A stretch of DNA of 6,749 bases from Streptosporangiaceae bacterium (GCA_030040475.1 JASHTQ010000457.1:1-6749), one strand, 5' to 3'; numbered from the stretch's first letter, positions 1 to 6,477 are shown. Numbers and translations: made by a program. Notes: a model not told the origin generated them from the sequence alone.

Positions 1-931
1 CTTCTGACCTGTGGCCGGTCAGCGAGAGGAACACCTCGTCGAGGCTGGACCCGCGCAGGGTGAGCTCGGCCACCCGGACCCCCGCGTCGTCGAGCCGCCG
101 CACCACGGCGGGCATCACGTCCTCCCCGGCCACCGGCGCCGTCACGGTCGTGTCGCGGACCTCGGGCTCGGCGCGCGTGACCGCGCCGAGCGCCGCCACG
201 ACCGCGGGCACGTCGGCAGGCAGGGCCGGGCGCACGCTGAGCGTCAGCGCGCCGGTGCGATCCTTGAGCTCGGTCGGCGTCCCGGTCGCGATCACCGAGC
301 CGTGGTCGATCACCGCGATCTCGTCGGCGAGCTGGTCGGCCTCCTCCAGGTACTGGGTGGTGAGCAGCACGGTCACGCCGGTCGCGGTCAGGCCGCGGAC
401 GATGTCGTACATCTCGCCCCGGCTGCGCGGGTCCAGGCCTGTCGTCGGCTCGTCCAGGTAGAGCACCCGGGGCCTGCTGACCAGGCTCGCGGCCAGGTCC
501 AGGCGCCTGCGCATGCCGCCGGAGTAGGTCTTGACCGCGCGGTCGGCCGCGTCGGTGAGCCGGAACGCCGCCAGCAGGTCTCGCGCCCGGCTTCGCGCCG
601 CGGGCCGCGGCTGGCCGGTCAGCCGGCCGATGAGCATGAGGTTCTCGGTGCCGGTGAGCGTCTCGTCCACCGACGCGTACTGCCCGGTCAGCCCGGTGAG
701 CTGCCGGACCTGGTGGGCCTGGCGCACCACGTCGCGCCCGCAGACCGTGGCGCGTCCAGCGTCCGGCTTAAGCAGGGTGGCGAGGATCCGGACCGCGGTC
801 GTCTTGCCTGCGCCGTTCGGGCCCAGCAGCCCGAACACCGAGCCGGCGCTGACGGCCAGGTCGATCCCGTCCAGCGCGACGGTCTCCCCGAACCGCTTGA
901 CCAGGCCTTCGGTAAGTAGTGAGTAGGTCAT
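1..931 (-). CDS. DrrA-type ABC exporter ATP-binding protein (3' end cut off by window)
   Basis: ATPase subunit of an ABC-2-type exporter, expected to sit on the inner face of the membrane and power a separate permease (DrrB type) that would lie beyond the left edge. The frame read leftward from the ATG at 931 stays open for 310 codons with no stop. Visible motifs: Walker A GPNGAGKTT (residues 37-45), Q-loop Q85, signature YSGGMRRRLDLA (136-147), Walker B VLYLDEP (156-162), D-loop GLD (165-167), and TTQYLEEAD (191-199), where Gln193 takes the place of the usual switch histidine, as is common in DrrA relatives. The last ~90 residues resemble the C-terminal extension (DUF4162 type) ending in SSLDEVFLSLTG, so only a few residues should be missing. 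The start is not fixed: the ATG has no good ribosome site, and an in-frame GTG at 961-959 with CAGG just upstream is possible. The ATG fits family N-termini best. Substrate unknown; drug or lipid export is the family norm. Confidence 0.93.
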   Translation of the reverse strand, partial: MTYSLLTEGLVKRFGETVALDGIDLAVSAGSVFGLLGPNGAGKTTAVRILATLLKPDAGRATVCGRDVVRQAHQVRQLTGLTGQYASVDETLTGTENLMLIGRLTGQPRPAARSRARDLLAAFRLTDAADRAVKTYSGGMRRRLDLAASLVSRPRVLYLDEPTTGLDPRSRGEMYDIVRGLTATGVTVLLTTQYLEEADQLADEIAVIDHGSVIATGTPTELKDRTGALTLSVRPALPADVPAVVAALGAVTRAEPEVRDTTVTAPVAGEDVMPAVVRRLDDAGVRVAELTLRGSSLDEVFLSLTGHRSE

Positions 932-975
932 ACCGGCCAGGCTGCCCGGCCGCCCTGACACCCTGCCGAGATCGG

Positions 976-1012
976 GCTGACGCCGCTGACGCGGCGCTGA
1001 CATCCCGCTGAT
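976..1012. repeat. Four GCTGAC/T direct repeats, possible operator
   Basis: GCTGAC occurs at 976-981, 985-990 and 996-1001, with GCTGAT at 1007-1012. The unit starts are 9, 11 and 11 bp apart, close to one helical turn, so a protein could meet the units on the same face of the DNA. On the strand of the exporter ATPase they read GTCAGC/ATCAGC and lie about 45-81 bp upstream of its ATG. This placement suits a regulator binding site, but no regulator gene is in the window and the role is inferred. Confidence 0.4.
981..996. repeat. Perfect 6-bp inverted repeat CGCCGC/GCGGCG
   Basis: CGCCGC (981-986) and GCGGCG (991-996) are perfect inverse complements around a TGAC centre, embedded in the GCTGAC repeat cluster. 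It may be a dyad operator or a short hairpin at the start of the leftward transcript. No T-run follows on either strand, so it is not an intrinsic terminator. Confidence 0.35.
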
Positions 1013-1080
1013 TTGTGCCCGGCGTGGGGCGGCGGGCCGGCCCGGTTGTGGCCGCCGCCAAGACCGCAAGTCCGTCATCC

Positions 1081-1098
1081 GCCGCCCTTTCCGGCGGC
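1081..1098. repeat. GCCGCC/GGCGGC hairpin upstream of methyltransferase
   Basis: GCCGCC (1081-1086) and GGCGGC (1093-1098) form a 6-bp stem with a 6-base loop CTTTCC, about 55 bases before the start codon at 1153. It could be a leader hairpin if transcription begins upstream of it. GC-rich short stems arise easily by chance in this DNA, so confidence in a function is low. Confidence 0.25.
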
Positions 1099-1140
1099 TC
1101 CGGCCCGGTGTACTCATCAGAGTTAGCCAGACCGAGGAAC

Positions 1141-1146
1141 AGGAGG
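1141..1146 (+). promoter_or_regulatory. Ribosome binding site AGGAGG deciding the start at 1153
   Basis: A perfect AGGAGG lies six bases before the ATG at 1153 and touches the ATG at 1147 with no spacer. The spacing favours the downstream ATG and argues against both the 1147 ATG and the far-upstream GTG at 1015. Confidence 0.75.
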
Positions 1147-1152
1147 ATGACA

Positions 1153-2247
1153 ATGCCGGGCATCTATCACGCCGACGTGATCGGCTCATTGCTGCGTCCC
1201 CGCTACCTGACCGGCGCGCGCGCCGCGGCCGCCGACGGCCGGATCAGCGCCGCGGAGTTCAAGCAGGTCGAGGACCGCGCCGTCGACCAGGCGATCGCCA
1301 TGCAGGAGGGCTGCGGGCTCGATGTCGTCACCGACGGCGAGCTGCGCCGCTTCTCCTTCCTCGACCACCTGCTCGGGGACCTCGACGGGGTCGAGCTGTC
1401 GCCCGGCGCCCCGGTGACCTTCCACGGCGCGGACGGCGAGATCTGGGACTGGCATTCCCCGGTCAGCGTCACCGGCAGGCTCCGGCCGCACCGGATGATG
1501 ACGATCGAGGAGTTCAGCTACGCCCGCGCCCGCGCGCACGTGCCGGTGAAGATCACCATGCCAAGCCCGCTTGTCATGTACTCGGCCTGGTCACCGGAGC
1601 GCTCCACCGCGGCCTACGCGGACCCGTACGAGATGTTCGCCGACGCCGCCGCGATCATCCGCGAGGAGGCGGCCGAACTCGCCCGGCTGGGCTGCACGTA
1701 CATCCAGATCGACTCGCCCGACCTCGGCACGCTTGTGGACCCGGAGAACCGCGCGCTGCGCGAGGGGCTCGGCATGCCGACCGAGCGGACTCTCACCGAG
1801 GGCATGGACATCATCAACTCCGTCGCCGACGTGCCCGGGGTCACCTTCGGCCTGCACATCTGCAAGGGCAACTACCAGAGCAAGTGGATCGCCACCGGCG
1901 GGTACGACTTCACCGCCGAGGCGGTGTTCGGCCGTTCGTCCAACTACGACGTGTTCCTGCTCGAGTACGACGACGCGCGCTCCGGCTCGTTCGAGCCGCT
2001 GGCGAAGGTACCGGACGACAAGGCGGTCGTGCTCGGCCTGGTGAGCAGCAAGCTCAGCGAACTCGAGTCGCCGGACTCGCTCATCGCCCGGGTCGACGAG
2101 GCGGCGAAGTACGTCGGCCTGGACCGCCTCGCCCTGTCCACCCAGTGCGGCTTCTCGCCCGTCTCCATCGGCGGCAACCTGATCAGCGAAGACACCCAGG
2201 AGCGCAAGCTGGAACTGGTTGCCGAGGTGGCCCGCCAGGTCTGGTGA
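1153..2247 (+). CDS. Stand-alone MetE-type (cobalamin-independent methionine synthase II family) zinc methyltransferase
   Basis: A 364-residue protein matching only the C-terminal catalytic barrel of cobalamin-independent methionine synthase; the N-terminal folate-binding half of MetE (a protein of roughly 750 residues) is absent. Expected role: zinc-activated attack of a thiol on a carbon donor, in the cytoplasm. The zinc set is intact by alignment from memory with E. coli MetE (H641, C643, E665, C726): His235 and Cys237 in LHICKGN, Glu271 in DVFLLEYDD, Cys332 in STQCGFSP. Also conserved are VTDGELRR (residues 60-67), equivalent to the MetE HGE region, and IQIDSPD (184-190), where the MetE pattern is IDEPA; Asp187 is kept but the following Glu is Ser. 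Stand-alone relatives include epoxyalkane:coenzyme M transferases, so homocysteine may not be the substrate. The frame extends upstream to a GTG at 1015, but those 46 codons are low-complexity and lack a ribosome site. The next gene starts 90 bp on with its own predicted promoter. Confidence 0.9.
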   Translation: MPGIYHADVIGSLLRPRYLTGARAAAADGRISAAEFKQVEDRAVDQAIAMQEGCGLDVVTDGELRRFSFLDHLLGDLDGVELSPGAPVTFHGADGEIWDWHSPVSVTGRLRPHRMMTIEEFSYARARAHVPVKITMPSPLVMYSAWSPERSTAAYADPYEMFADAAAIIREEAAELARLGCTYIQIDSPDLGTLVDPENRALREGLGMPTERTLTEGMDIINSVADVPGVTFGLHICKGNYQSKWIATGGYDFTAEAVFGRSSNYDVFLLEYDDARSGSFEPLAKVPDDKAVVLGLVSSKLSELESPDSLIARVDEAAKYVGLDRLALSTQCGFSPVSIGGNLISEDTQERKLELVAEVARQVW

Positions 2248-2251
2248 CGTC

Positions 2252-2285
2252 GTCTGCAGCTGGGTTGAGGGTCGCAAGCTGAGAC
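2252..2285 (+). terminator. Possible hairpin terminator after the methyltransferase gene
   Basis: Four bases after the stop codon, GTCT-(G)-CAGCT (2252-2261) pairs with AGCTGAGAC (2277-2285) as a nine-pair stem with one bulged G and a 15-base loop. No T-run follows, so if it ends transcription it would do so weakly or as an actinomycete-type stem without a U-tract. It lies upstream of the predicted citrate synthase promoter, which is where a gene boundary would be expected. Confidence 0.35.
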
Positions 2286-2302
2286 ACGTGATCCTCGGGA
2301 CT

Positions 2303-2337
2303 GTCTAGTTACCGCCAATACGGCCTATGGTCTAGAC
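2303..2337 (+). promoter_or_regulatory. Predicted leaderless promoter of citrate synthase, with paired GTCTAG
   Basis: TATGGT at 2326-2331 fits the actinobacterial -10 pattern TANNNT and ends six bases before the ATG at 2338, which would place the transcript start at or near the A of the start codon. There is no Shine-Dalgarno sequence. GTCTAG occurs at 2303-2308, about where a -35 element is expected (17-bp spacer), and again at 2330-2335 inside the palindrome GTCTAGAC (2330-2337) abutting the ATG. The -35 match to TTGACA is poor. CTAG is rare in such DNA, so the pair may be a regulator site overlapping the promoter. Confidence 0.5.
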
Positions 2338-3636
2338 ATGACCACGAATGACATGCTGCGTGTCACTGACTCCCGAACTGGCCGCAGCTACGAGATCCCG
2401 ATCGTCGACGGCGCCATCCGCGCGATCGACCTACGGCAGATCAAGACGTCCGATGACGACTTCGGATTGCTCTCCTACGACCCGGCATTCCAGAACACCG
2501 CTAGCTGTCGCAGCGCCATCACCTTCATCGACGGGGATAAGGGAATCCTGCGCTACCGCGGCTACCCGATCGAGGAACTCGCCGACCGCGCGACCTTCCT
2601 TGACGTCGCCTGGCTGCTGCTCAACGGCGAGATGCCGGACAAGGCGGAGTCGGCCACATGGGCACGCGAGATCTCCCAGCACACCTACGTGCACGAGAAC
2701 ATCAAGAAGTTCATCGACGGCTTCCACTACGACGCGCACCCGATGGGCATGCTGATCAGCACGCTCGCCGCGCTGTCCACCTTCTACCCGCAGGCCAGGA
2801 ACGTCCACGACAAGGCCGTCAGGGACGAGCAGGTGATCCGGCTCATCGCCAAGATGCCCACGATGGCCGCCTTCGCCTACCGGCATGCCCTCGGCCTGCC
2901 GTACGCGTATCCAGACGACGACCTGACCTACGCGGGCAACTTCCTCAACATGATGCGGCGGATGACCGAGCCCAAGTACAAGCCGGACCCCGTCCTCGAG
3001 CACGCCATCGACGTGCTGCTCATCCTGCACGCCGACCATGAGCAGAACTGCTCCGCCAACGCGATGCGCGGCGTGGCAAGCTCCCAGGTCGACCCGTACT
3101 CGGCGGCCGCGGCGGCCGCGGCGGCGCTCTACGGCCCGCTGCACGGCGGCGCGAACGAGCAGGTGCTCAACATGCTGCAGGAGGTCGGCTCGGTCGCCAA
3201 CGTGCCCGCCTACATCAAGCGGGTCAAGGCCGGGGAACTGCGCCTGATGGGTTTCGGCCACCGGGTGTACAAGAACTTCGATCCTCGCGCGACGATCATC
3301 AAGGGCGTGGCCGACGAGGTCTTCGAGGTGACCGGGCGCAACCCGCTGCTCGACATCGCGCTCGAGCTCGAGCGGATCGCGCTGGAGGACGACTACTTCA
3401 TCAGCCACAAGCTGTACCCGAACGTGGACTTCTACTCGGGCATCATCTACCAGGCCATGGGCTTCCCGGTGGCGATGTTCCCGGTGCTGTTCGCGATCGG
3501 CCGCATGCCCGGCTGGCTCGCCCAGTGGCAGGAAGGCTCTGTCGACCCCGAGCAGAAGATCGCCCGGCCACGGCAGATCTATGTCGGCGAGCCGCTGCGT
3601 CACCTGGCCGGCGAGGACGCCGGCGGGTCCGACTAG
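2338..3636 (+). CDS. gltA: Citrate synthase
   Basis: Condenses acetyl-CoA with oxaloacetate to citrate, the entry step of the TCA cycle, in the cytoplasm. The 432 residues match the length of bacterial hexameric-type (GltA) citrate synthases, including the N-terminal beta-rich domain (about residues 1-60). Catalytic landmarks correspond to E. coli H264, H305 and D362: His269 in GPLHGGANEQVL, His308 in GFGHRVYKNFDPRA, Asp364 in YPNVDFYSG. LHADHEQNCSANAMR (residues 230-244) is also typical. Residues 256-263 are eight alanines in a row just before the His269 loop, a position that is normally a mixed Ala/Gly helix. The ATG at 2338 lacks a ribosome site but sits right behind a -10-like box, suggesting leaderless translation. 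Fumarylacetoacetase follows after 24 bp. Close relatives include 2-methylcitrate synthase; with no prpB or prpD nearby, citrate synthase is the better call, but propionyl-CoA use cannot be excluded. Confidence 0.94.
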   Translation: MTTNDMLRVTDSRTGRSYEIPIVDGAIRAIDLRQIKTSDDDFGLLSYDPAFQNTASCRSAITFIDGDKGILRYRGYPIEELADRATFLDVAWLLLNGEMPDKAESATWAREISQHTYVHENIKKFIDGFHYDAHPMGMLISTLAALSTFYPQARNVHDKAVRDEQVIRLIAKMPTMAAFAYRHALGLPYAYPDDDLTYAGNFLNMMRRMTEPKYKPDPVLEHAIDVLLILHADHEQNCSANAMRGVASSQVDPYSAAAAAAAALYGPLHGGANEQVLNMLQEVGSVANVPAYIKRVKAGELRLMGFGHRVYKNFDPRATIIKGVADEVFEVTGRNPLLDIALELERIALEDDYFISHKLYPNVDFYSGIIYQAMGFPVAMFPVLFAIGRMPGWLAQWQEGSVDPEQKIARPRQIYVGEPLRHLAGEDAGGSD

Positions 3637-3651
3637 GAGGCCTGGAACCAA

Positions 3652-3658
3652 AGAGGGA
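3652..3658 (+). promoter_or_regulatory. Ribosome binding site AGAGGGA of fumarylacetoacetase
   Basis: AGAGGGA sits only two to three bases before the ATG at 3661, closer than usual. A stronger AGGAGG at 3635-3640 overlaps the citrate synthase stop codon (TAG at 3634-3636) but is 20 bases from the ATG. There is no in-frame start codon nearer to it, so either the close site is used or the stronger one acts as a standby or re-initiation site. Confidence 0.5.
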
Positions 3659-3660
3659 CG

Positions 3661-4875
3661 ATGACCTGGCTGGAGCTCGCACCCGATTCGGGATTCGGCC
3701 TGGCCTGCCTGCCCTACGGGGTGTTCTCGGTCGGCAGCGGGCATCCGAAGGGTCCGCGGAGTCCCACGGTCGGGGTCAGGGTCGGCGACTGGGTCCTTGA
3801 CCTGTCGTCGGCCCTGGGCGACCCCGTCTTCGGCAAGCCGTCGCTGAACGCCTTCATGGCGCAGGGTCCGGGCAGGTGGACCGAGGTACGGGCGCGGATC
3901 ACCGAGAAGCTGACCGGCGAAGGGCATCGCCGGTCCATCGAGTCGGCCATGTTCCCGCTGTCCGAGGTGCGGCTGCACCTGCCGTTCACGGTTGGCGACT
4001 ACGTCGACTTCTTCGCCAACTCCTACCACGCGGCCAACGCCGGGCGGCTGTTCCGGCCGGACGCCGCCGAGCCGCTGGCGGCCAACTGGAGGCACCTGCC
4101 GGTCGGCTACCACGGCAGGTCGGGCACGGTGGTGCTGTCCGGGACGCGGGTCACCCGGCCGTGCGGGCAGCGCAAGGTGCCGGACCAGGCCGCGCCGACA
4201 TACGGCCCGTCACGGCGGCTCGACTTCGAGGCAGAGGTCGGGTTCGTGATCGGCGCGGGCTCGCCGCTGGGCGTGCCGGTGACCGTGGCCAAGTTCTCCG
4301 ACCACGTGTTCGGCGCGTTCCTGGTCAACGACTGGTCCGCGCGTGACATCCAGGCCTGGGAGGCGGGACCGCTCGGGCCGTTCCTCGCCAAGTCGTTCGC
4401 CACGTCGATCTCGCCGTGGGTCGTGCCGCTCGAGGCGCTGGAGGACGCCAGGGTCAGCCCGCCTGCCCGCGAGGCCGAACTGCTGCCGTACCTGGCCGAC
4501 GTCGGCAAATGGGGCCTGGACCTCAGCCTGGAGGTCCGGCTGAACGGGCAGGTGGTGTCGCGGCCGCCGTTTGCCGCCATGTACTGGACGCCGGCCCAGA
4601 TGCTGGCGCACATGACGGCGAACGGCGCATCCACGCGCACCGGTGACCTCTACGCCTCCGGCACGGTCAGCGGCCCCGAACGCGGCGACATGGGCTGCCT
4701 GCTCGAGCTGAGCTGGGGTGGCGCGGAGCCGCTGAGGATGGCGGACGGGTCGGTGCGTGCCTACCTCGAGGACTGGGACGAGGTCACGATCACCGCCACC
4801 GCGCCGGGCGCCGACGGCGCACGGATCGGCTTCGGCGAGGTCACCGGCCAGGTCCTGCCCGCCCAGGCCGGCTAG
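3661..4875 (+). CDS. fahA: Fumarylacetoacetase (fumarylacetoacetate hydrolase)
   Basis: Hydrolyses 4-fumarylacetoacetate to fumarate and acetoacetate, the last step of homogentisate/tyrosine breakdown, using a divalent metal in the cytoplasm. At 404 residues it is a full-length FAH with the N-terminal SH3-like domain (about 10-105) and the FAH catalytic domain (about 110-395), unlike the short FAHD-type hydrolases. All key residues of mouse FAH can be placed: metal ligands Asp116, Glu190, Glu192, Asp224 (mouse D126, E199, E201, D233); general base His123 (H133) in ANSYHAANAG; and Arg228, Gln231, Lys244, Glu349 (R237, Q240, K253, E364). The motifs DFEAEVGF, LVNDWSARDIQAWE and SGPERGDMGCLLELSW are family hallmarks. 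It lies 24 bp behind citrate synthase and is probably co-transcribed with it. Its stop codon overlaps that of the opposing ligase gene. The usual partner, homogentisate dioxygenase, is not in the window. Confidence 0.95.
   Translation: MTWLELAPDSGFGLACLPYGVFSVGSGHPKGPRSPTVGVRVGDWVLDLSSALGDPVFGKPSLNAFMAQGPGRWTEVRARITEKLTGEGHRRSIESAMFPLSEVRLHLPFTVGDYVDFFANSYHAANAGRLFRPDAAEPLAANWRHLPVGYHGRSGTVVLSGTRVTRPCGQRKVPDQAAPTYGPSRRLDFEAEVGFVIGAGSPLGVPVTVAKFSDHVFGAFLVNDWSARDIQAWEAGPLGPFLAKSFATSISPWVVPLEALEDARVSPPAREAELLPYLADVGKWGLDLSLEVRLNGQVVSRPPFAAMYWTPAQMLAHMTANGASTRTGDLYASGTVSGPERGDMGCLLELSWGGAEPLRMADGSVRAYLEDWDEVTITATAPGADGARIGFGEVTGQVLPAQAG
4872..4875. other. Shared palindromic CTAG: overlapping convergent stop codons
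   Basis: The fumarylacetoacetase stop is TAG at 4873-4875 and the ligase stop, read leftward, is TAG at 4874-4872. The four-base palindrome CTAG thus ends both genes and leaves no untranslated spacer. No hairpin with a T-run is evident just inside either gene, so each transcript would probably run antisense into the other. Confidence 0.9.
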
Positions 4876-6446
4876 CCTCCCGCTGGGCCATCGGCTACGC
4901 CGGCCGCCGCCTGCGCGTCCGCTGCCCAGGCCCGCAGCCTCTTGCGGTCGAGCTTGCCGACGCTGGTCAGCGGGATCGCGGGCACGATCGTGATCTGCCT
5001 CGGGTACTTGTGCGCGGCCAGGTGCCGCCTGGAGTGCGCGATCAGCTCATCGGGGCTCACCGTGGCGCCGTCGCGCAGCGACACGTACGCCACCACCTCC
5101 TCGCCCAGCCGGCCGTCCGGCCGTCCGACGACCCCTGCCTGCGCGACCGCGGGATGGCCGACGAGGACCTCCTCGACGTCGCGCGGGAAGACGTTGAAGC
5201 CCCCCCGCAGGATCAGGTCCTTCTTCCTGTCCACCACGTACAGGTAGCCGTCGGCGTCCAGATGGCCGATATCGCCGGTGCGCAGCCAGCCGCCCGCCAG
5301 CACGGTGCTGGCCGAATCCGCGGTGTGCCAGTAGCCGGTCATCACGCCGGGCGACCGCACGCAGATCTCCCCGTCCCGGCCCGCCGGCAGCGCCTGGTCG
5401 GCGTCGTCTCTGATGGACACCTGCACGCCGGGTACGGGCAGCCCGACGCTGCCGACCCGCCGCCCGTCGATGGGGTTCGCCGAGATCAGCGTCGCCGCCT
5501 CGGTGCAGCCGTAGCCCTCGTAGACCTTCGCGGCCGGGACCCGCGCCTCGAACTCCCGCCTGACCTCCTCGGGCAGCGGCGACGCCCCGGACGAGATGGC
5601 GATCAGCGACGACAGGTCGGCCTGCTCAAGCGGCTGGCCGAGCAGCATCTGGATCATCGACGGCACCAGCGCGCTTCCCTGCGCATGGTGGGTCTCCGCC
5701 AGCTTGACCCAGCCCGCCGGGTCGAACCAGCGCATCAGGACCGTCCTTGCGCCCTCGTCCCTGTGCAGGCCGCCGACGAACACCAGCAGGCCGTAGGCGT
5801 GGGCGAGCGGGAGCGGCAGCACCGAGGTGACCACAAGGGTGCGCACCGACGACTGGTGCGCGGCCGACCCGCACCACAGCAGGTTCGCGTGGCTCAGCGG
5901 GACGCCCTTGGACGTGCCGGTGGTCCCGCCGGTGTAGAGCAGCGCGGCCAGGTCGGTCCCCGCCCGGTCGACGATCGGCCCGGGCTCGGCCGAGGCCACC
6001 TCGGCGAAGTCGAGCACCGGCACCCCCGCGGCGGCCGGCTGCCCGGCGCCCCCGGGGACGACGACGAACCGGACCGCCGGCGCCCCGGCCAGCGCAGCGG
6101 AGACCTTCGGCAAGAACTCCGCCGTGGTCACCACGCCGACCGCGCCGGAATCGGCCAGCGCGCTGCGCAGCTCGTCCTCGCTGACCAGGAAGATCAGCGG
6201 GGTCACCGCCGCCCCGGCCCGCCAGGCCGCGCTGTAGGCGATCAGGACCTCGGGGCAGTTGGCCATCAGCACGAGCAGCCGGTCCCCGGGACGGACGCCG
6301 AGGCCGGCCAGCCCGGCCGCGAACCTGGCCGCGCGGTCGGCGAGCGAGCCGCTGGTATGCCACCGGCCCTCGAAGAACAGCGAGTCGTAGTCGCCCTGCC
6401 GCTCAAACGCCAGCTCGGCCTGCCGTGCCAGGTTCTCGGAGTCCAT
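4872..6446 (-). CDS. Acyl-CoA synthetase / AMP-dependent ligase (ANL superfamily)
   Basis: Expected to activate a carboxylic acid with ATP to an acyl-adenylate and transfer it to CoA, in the cytoplasm. The 524 residues show the full set of adenylate-forming motifs: P-loop YTGGTTGTSKG (171-181), VYEGYGCTEAA (308-318), GWLRTGD (386-392), hinge DRKKDLILRGGFNVFP (406-421) and the C-terminal SVGKLDRK with the catalytic lysine at 498. The large domain spans about 1-405 and the mobile small domain 406-510. In the YGxTE motif the variable residue is Cys314, where Met, Leu or Gln is more usual. The start is supported by GAGG six bases upstream (CCTC at 6453-6456 on the given strand). It is divergent from an acyl-CoA dehydrogenase gene, a pairing that suggests acid degradation. 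The acid is not predictable from sequence; medium/long-chain fatty, aromatic, or acetoacetate-like acids are all open. It converges on fumarylacetoacetase with overlapping stops. Confidence 0.93.
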   Translation of the reverse strand: MDSENLARQAELAFERQGDYDSLFFEGRWHTSGSLADRAARFAAGLAGLGVRPGDRLLVLMANCPEVLIAYSAAWRAGAAVTPLIFLVSEDELRSALADSGAVGVVTTAEFLPKVSAALAGAPAVRFVVVPGGAGQPAAAGVPVLDFAEVASAEPGPIVDRAGTDLAALLYTGGTTGTSKGVPLSHANLLWCGSAAHQSSVRTLVVTSVLPLPLAHAYGLLVFVGGLHRDEGARTVLMRWFDPAGWVKLAETHHAQGSALVPSMIQMLLGQPLEQADLSSLIAISSGASPLPEEVRREFEARVPAAKVYEGYGCTEAATLISANPIDGRRVGSVGLPVPGVQVSIRDDADQALPAGRDGEICVRSPGVMTGYWHTADSASTVLAGGWLRTGDIGHLDADGYLYVVDRKKDLILRGGFNVFPRDVEEVLVGHPAVAQAGVVGRPDGRLGEEVVAYVSLRDGATVSPDELIAHSRRHLAAHKYPRQITIVPAIPLTSVGKLDRKRLRAWAADAQAAAGVADGPAGG

Positions 6447-6477
6447 ATTCCGCCTCAGTGTCCCATCTCAGGCCAGC

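Larger units (their letters stand above)
932..1152. promoter_or_regulatory. Divergent intergenic region between exporter ATPase and methyltransferase
   Basis: This 221-bp stretch separates two genes transcribed away from each other and must hold both promoters. I see no credible gene in it: the reading frames crossing it are low-complexity and rich in Ala, Arg, Gly and Pro. It contains a cluster of GCTGAC-type repeats, a CGCCGC/GCGGCG hairpin, a second GCCGCC/GGCGGC hairpin, and at its right end the AGGAGG ribosome site. No convincing -10/-35 pair could be picked by eye; the stretch around GTGTACTCAT (about 1108-1117) is the most AT-rich candidate for the rightward promoter. Confidence 0.55.

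Noticed and set aside
11..919. A 302-codon plus-strand frame opposite the exporter ATPase
   Set aside because: The minus strand encodes Walker A, signature and Walker B motifs in one continuous frame; the plus-strand translation has no recognisable domain.
1015..1152. N-terminal extension of the methyltransferase from the GTG at 1015
   Set aside because: The extra 46 residues are low-complexity, have no ribosome site, and the AGGAGG at 1141-1146 points to the ATG at 1153.
768..1163. A 131-codon minus-strand frame overlapping the exporter start and the divergent region
   Set aside because: It overlaps the exporter ATPase in a different frame on the same strand and shows no domain; the exporter frame is the supported one.
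2248..2337. Possible riboswitch or small RNA between methyltransferase and citrate synthase
   Set aside because: Only 90 bp, with one imperfect hairpin and a promoter; no conserved riboswitch core such as a SAM or cobalamin element is recognisable.
2431..4113. A 560-codon open frame on the minus strand across citrate synthase and fumarylacetoacetase
   Set aside because: It is antisense to two clearly recognised genes with catalytic residues intact, its translation is rich in Arg, Gly, Val and His without a family pattern, and long antisense frames are expected in high-G+C DNA.
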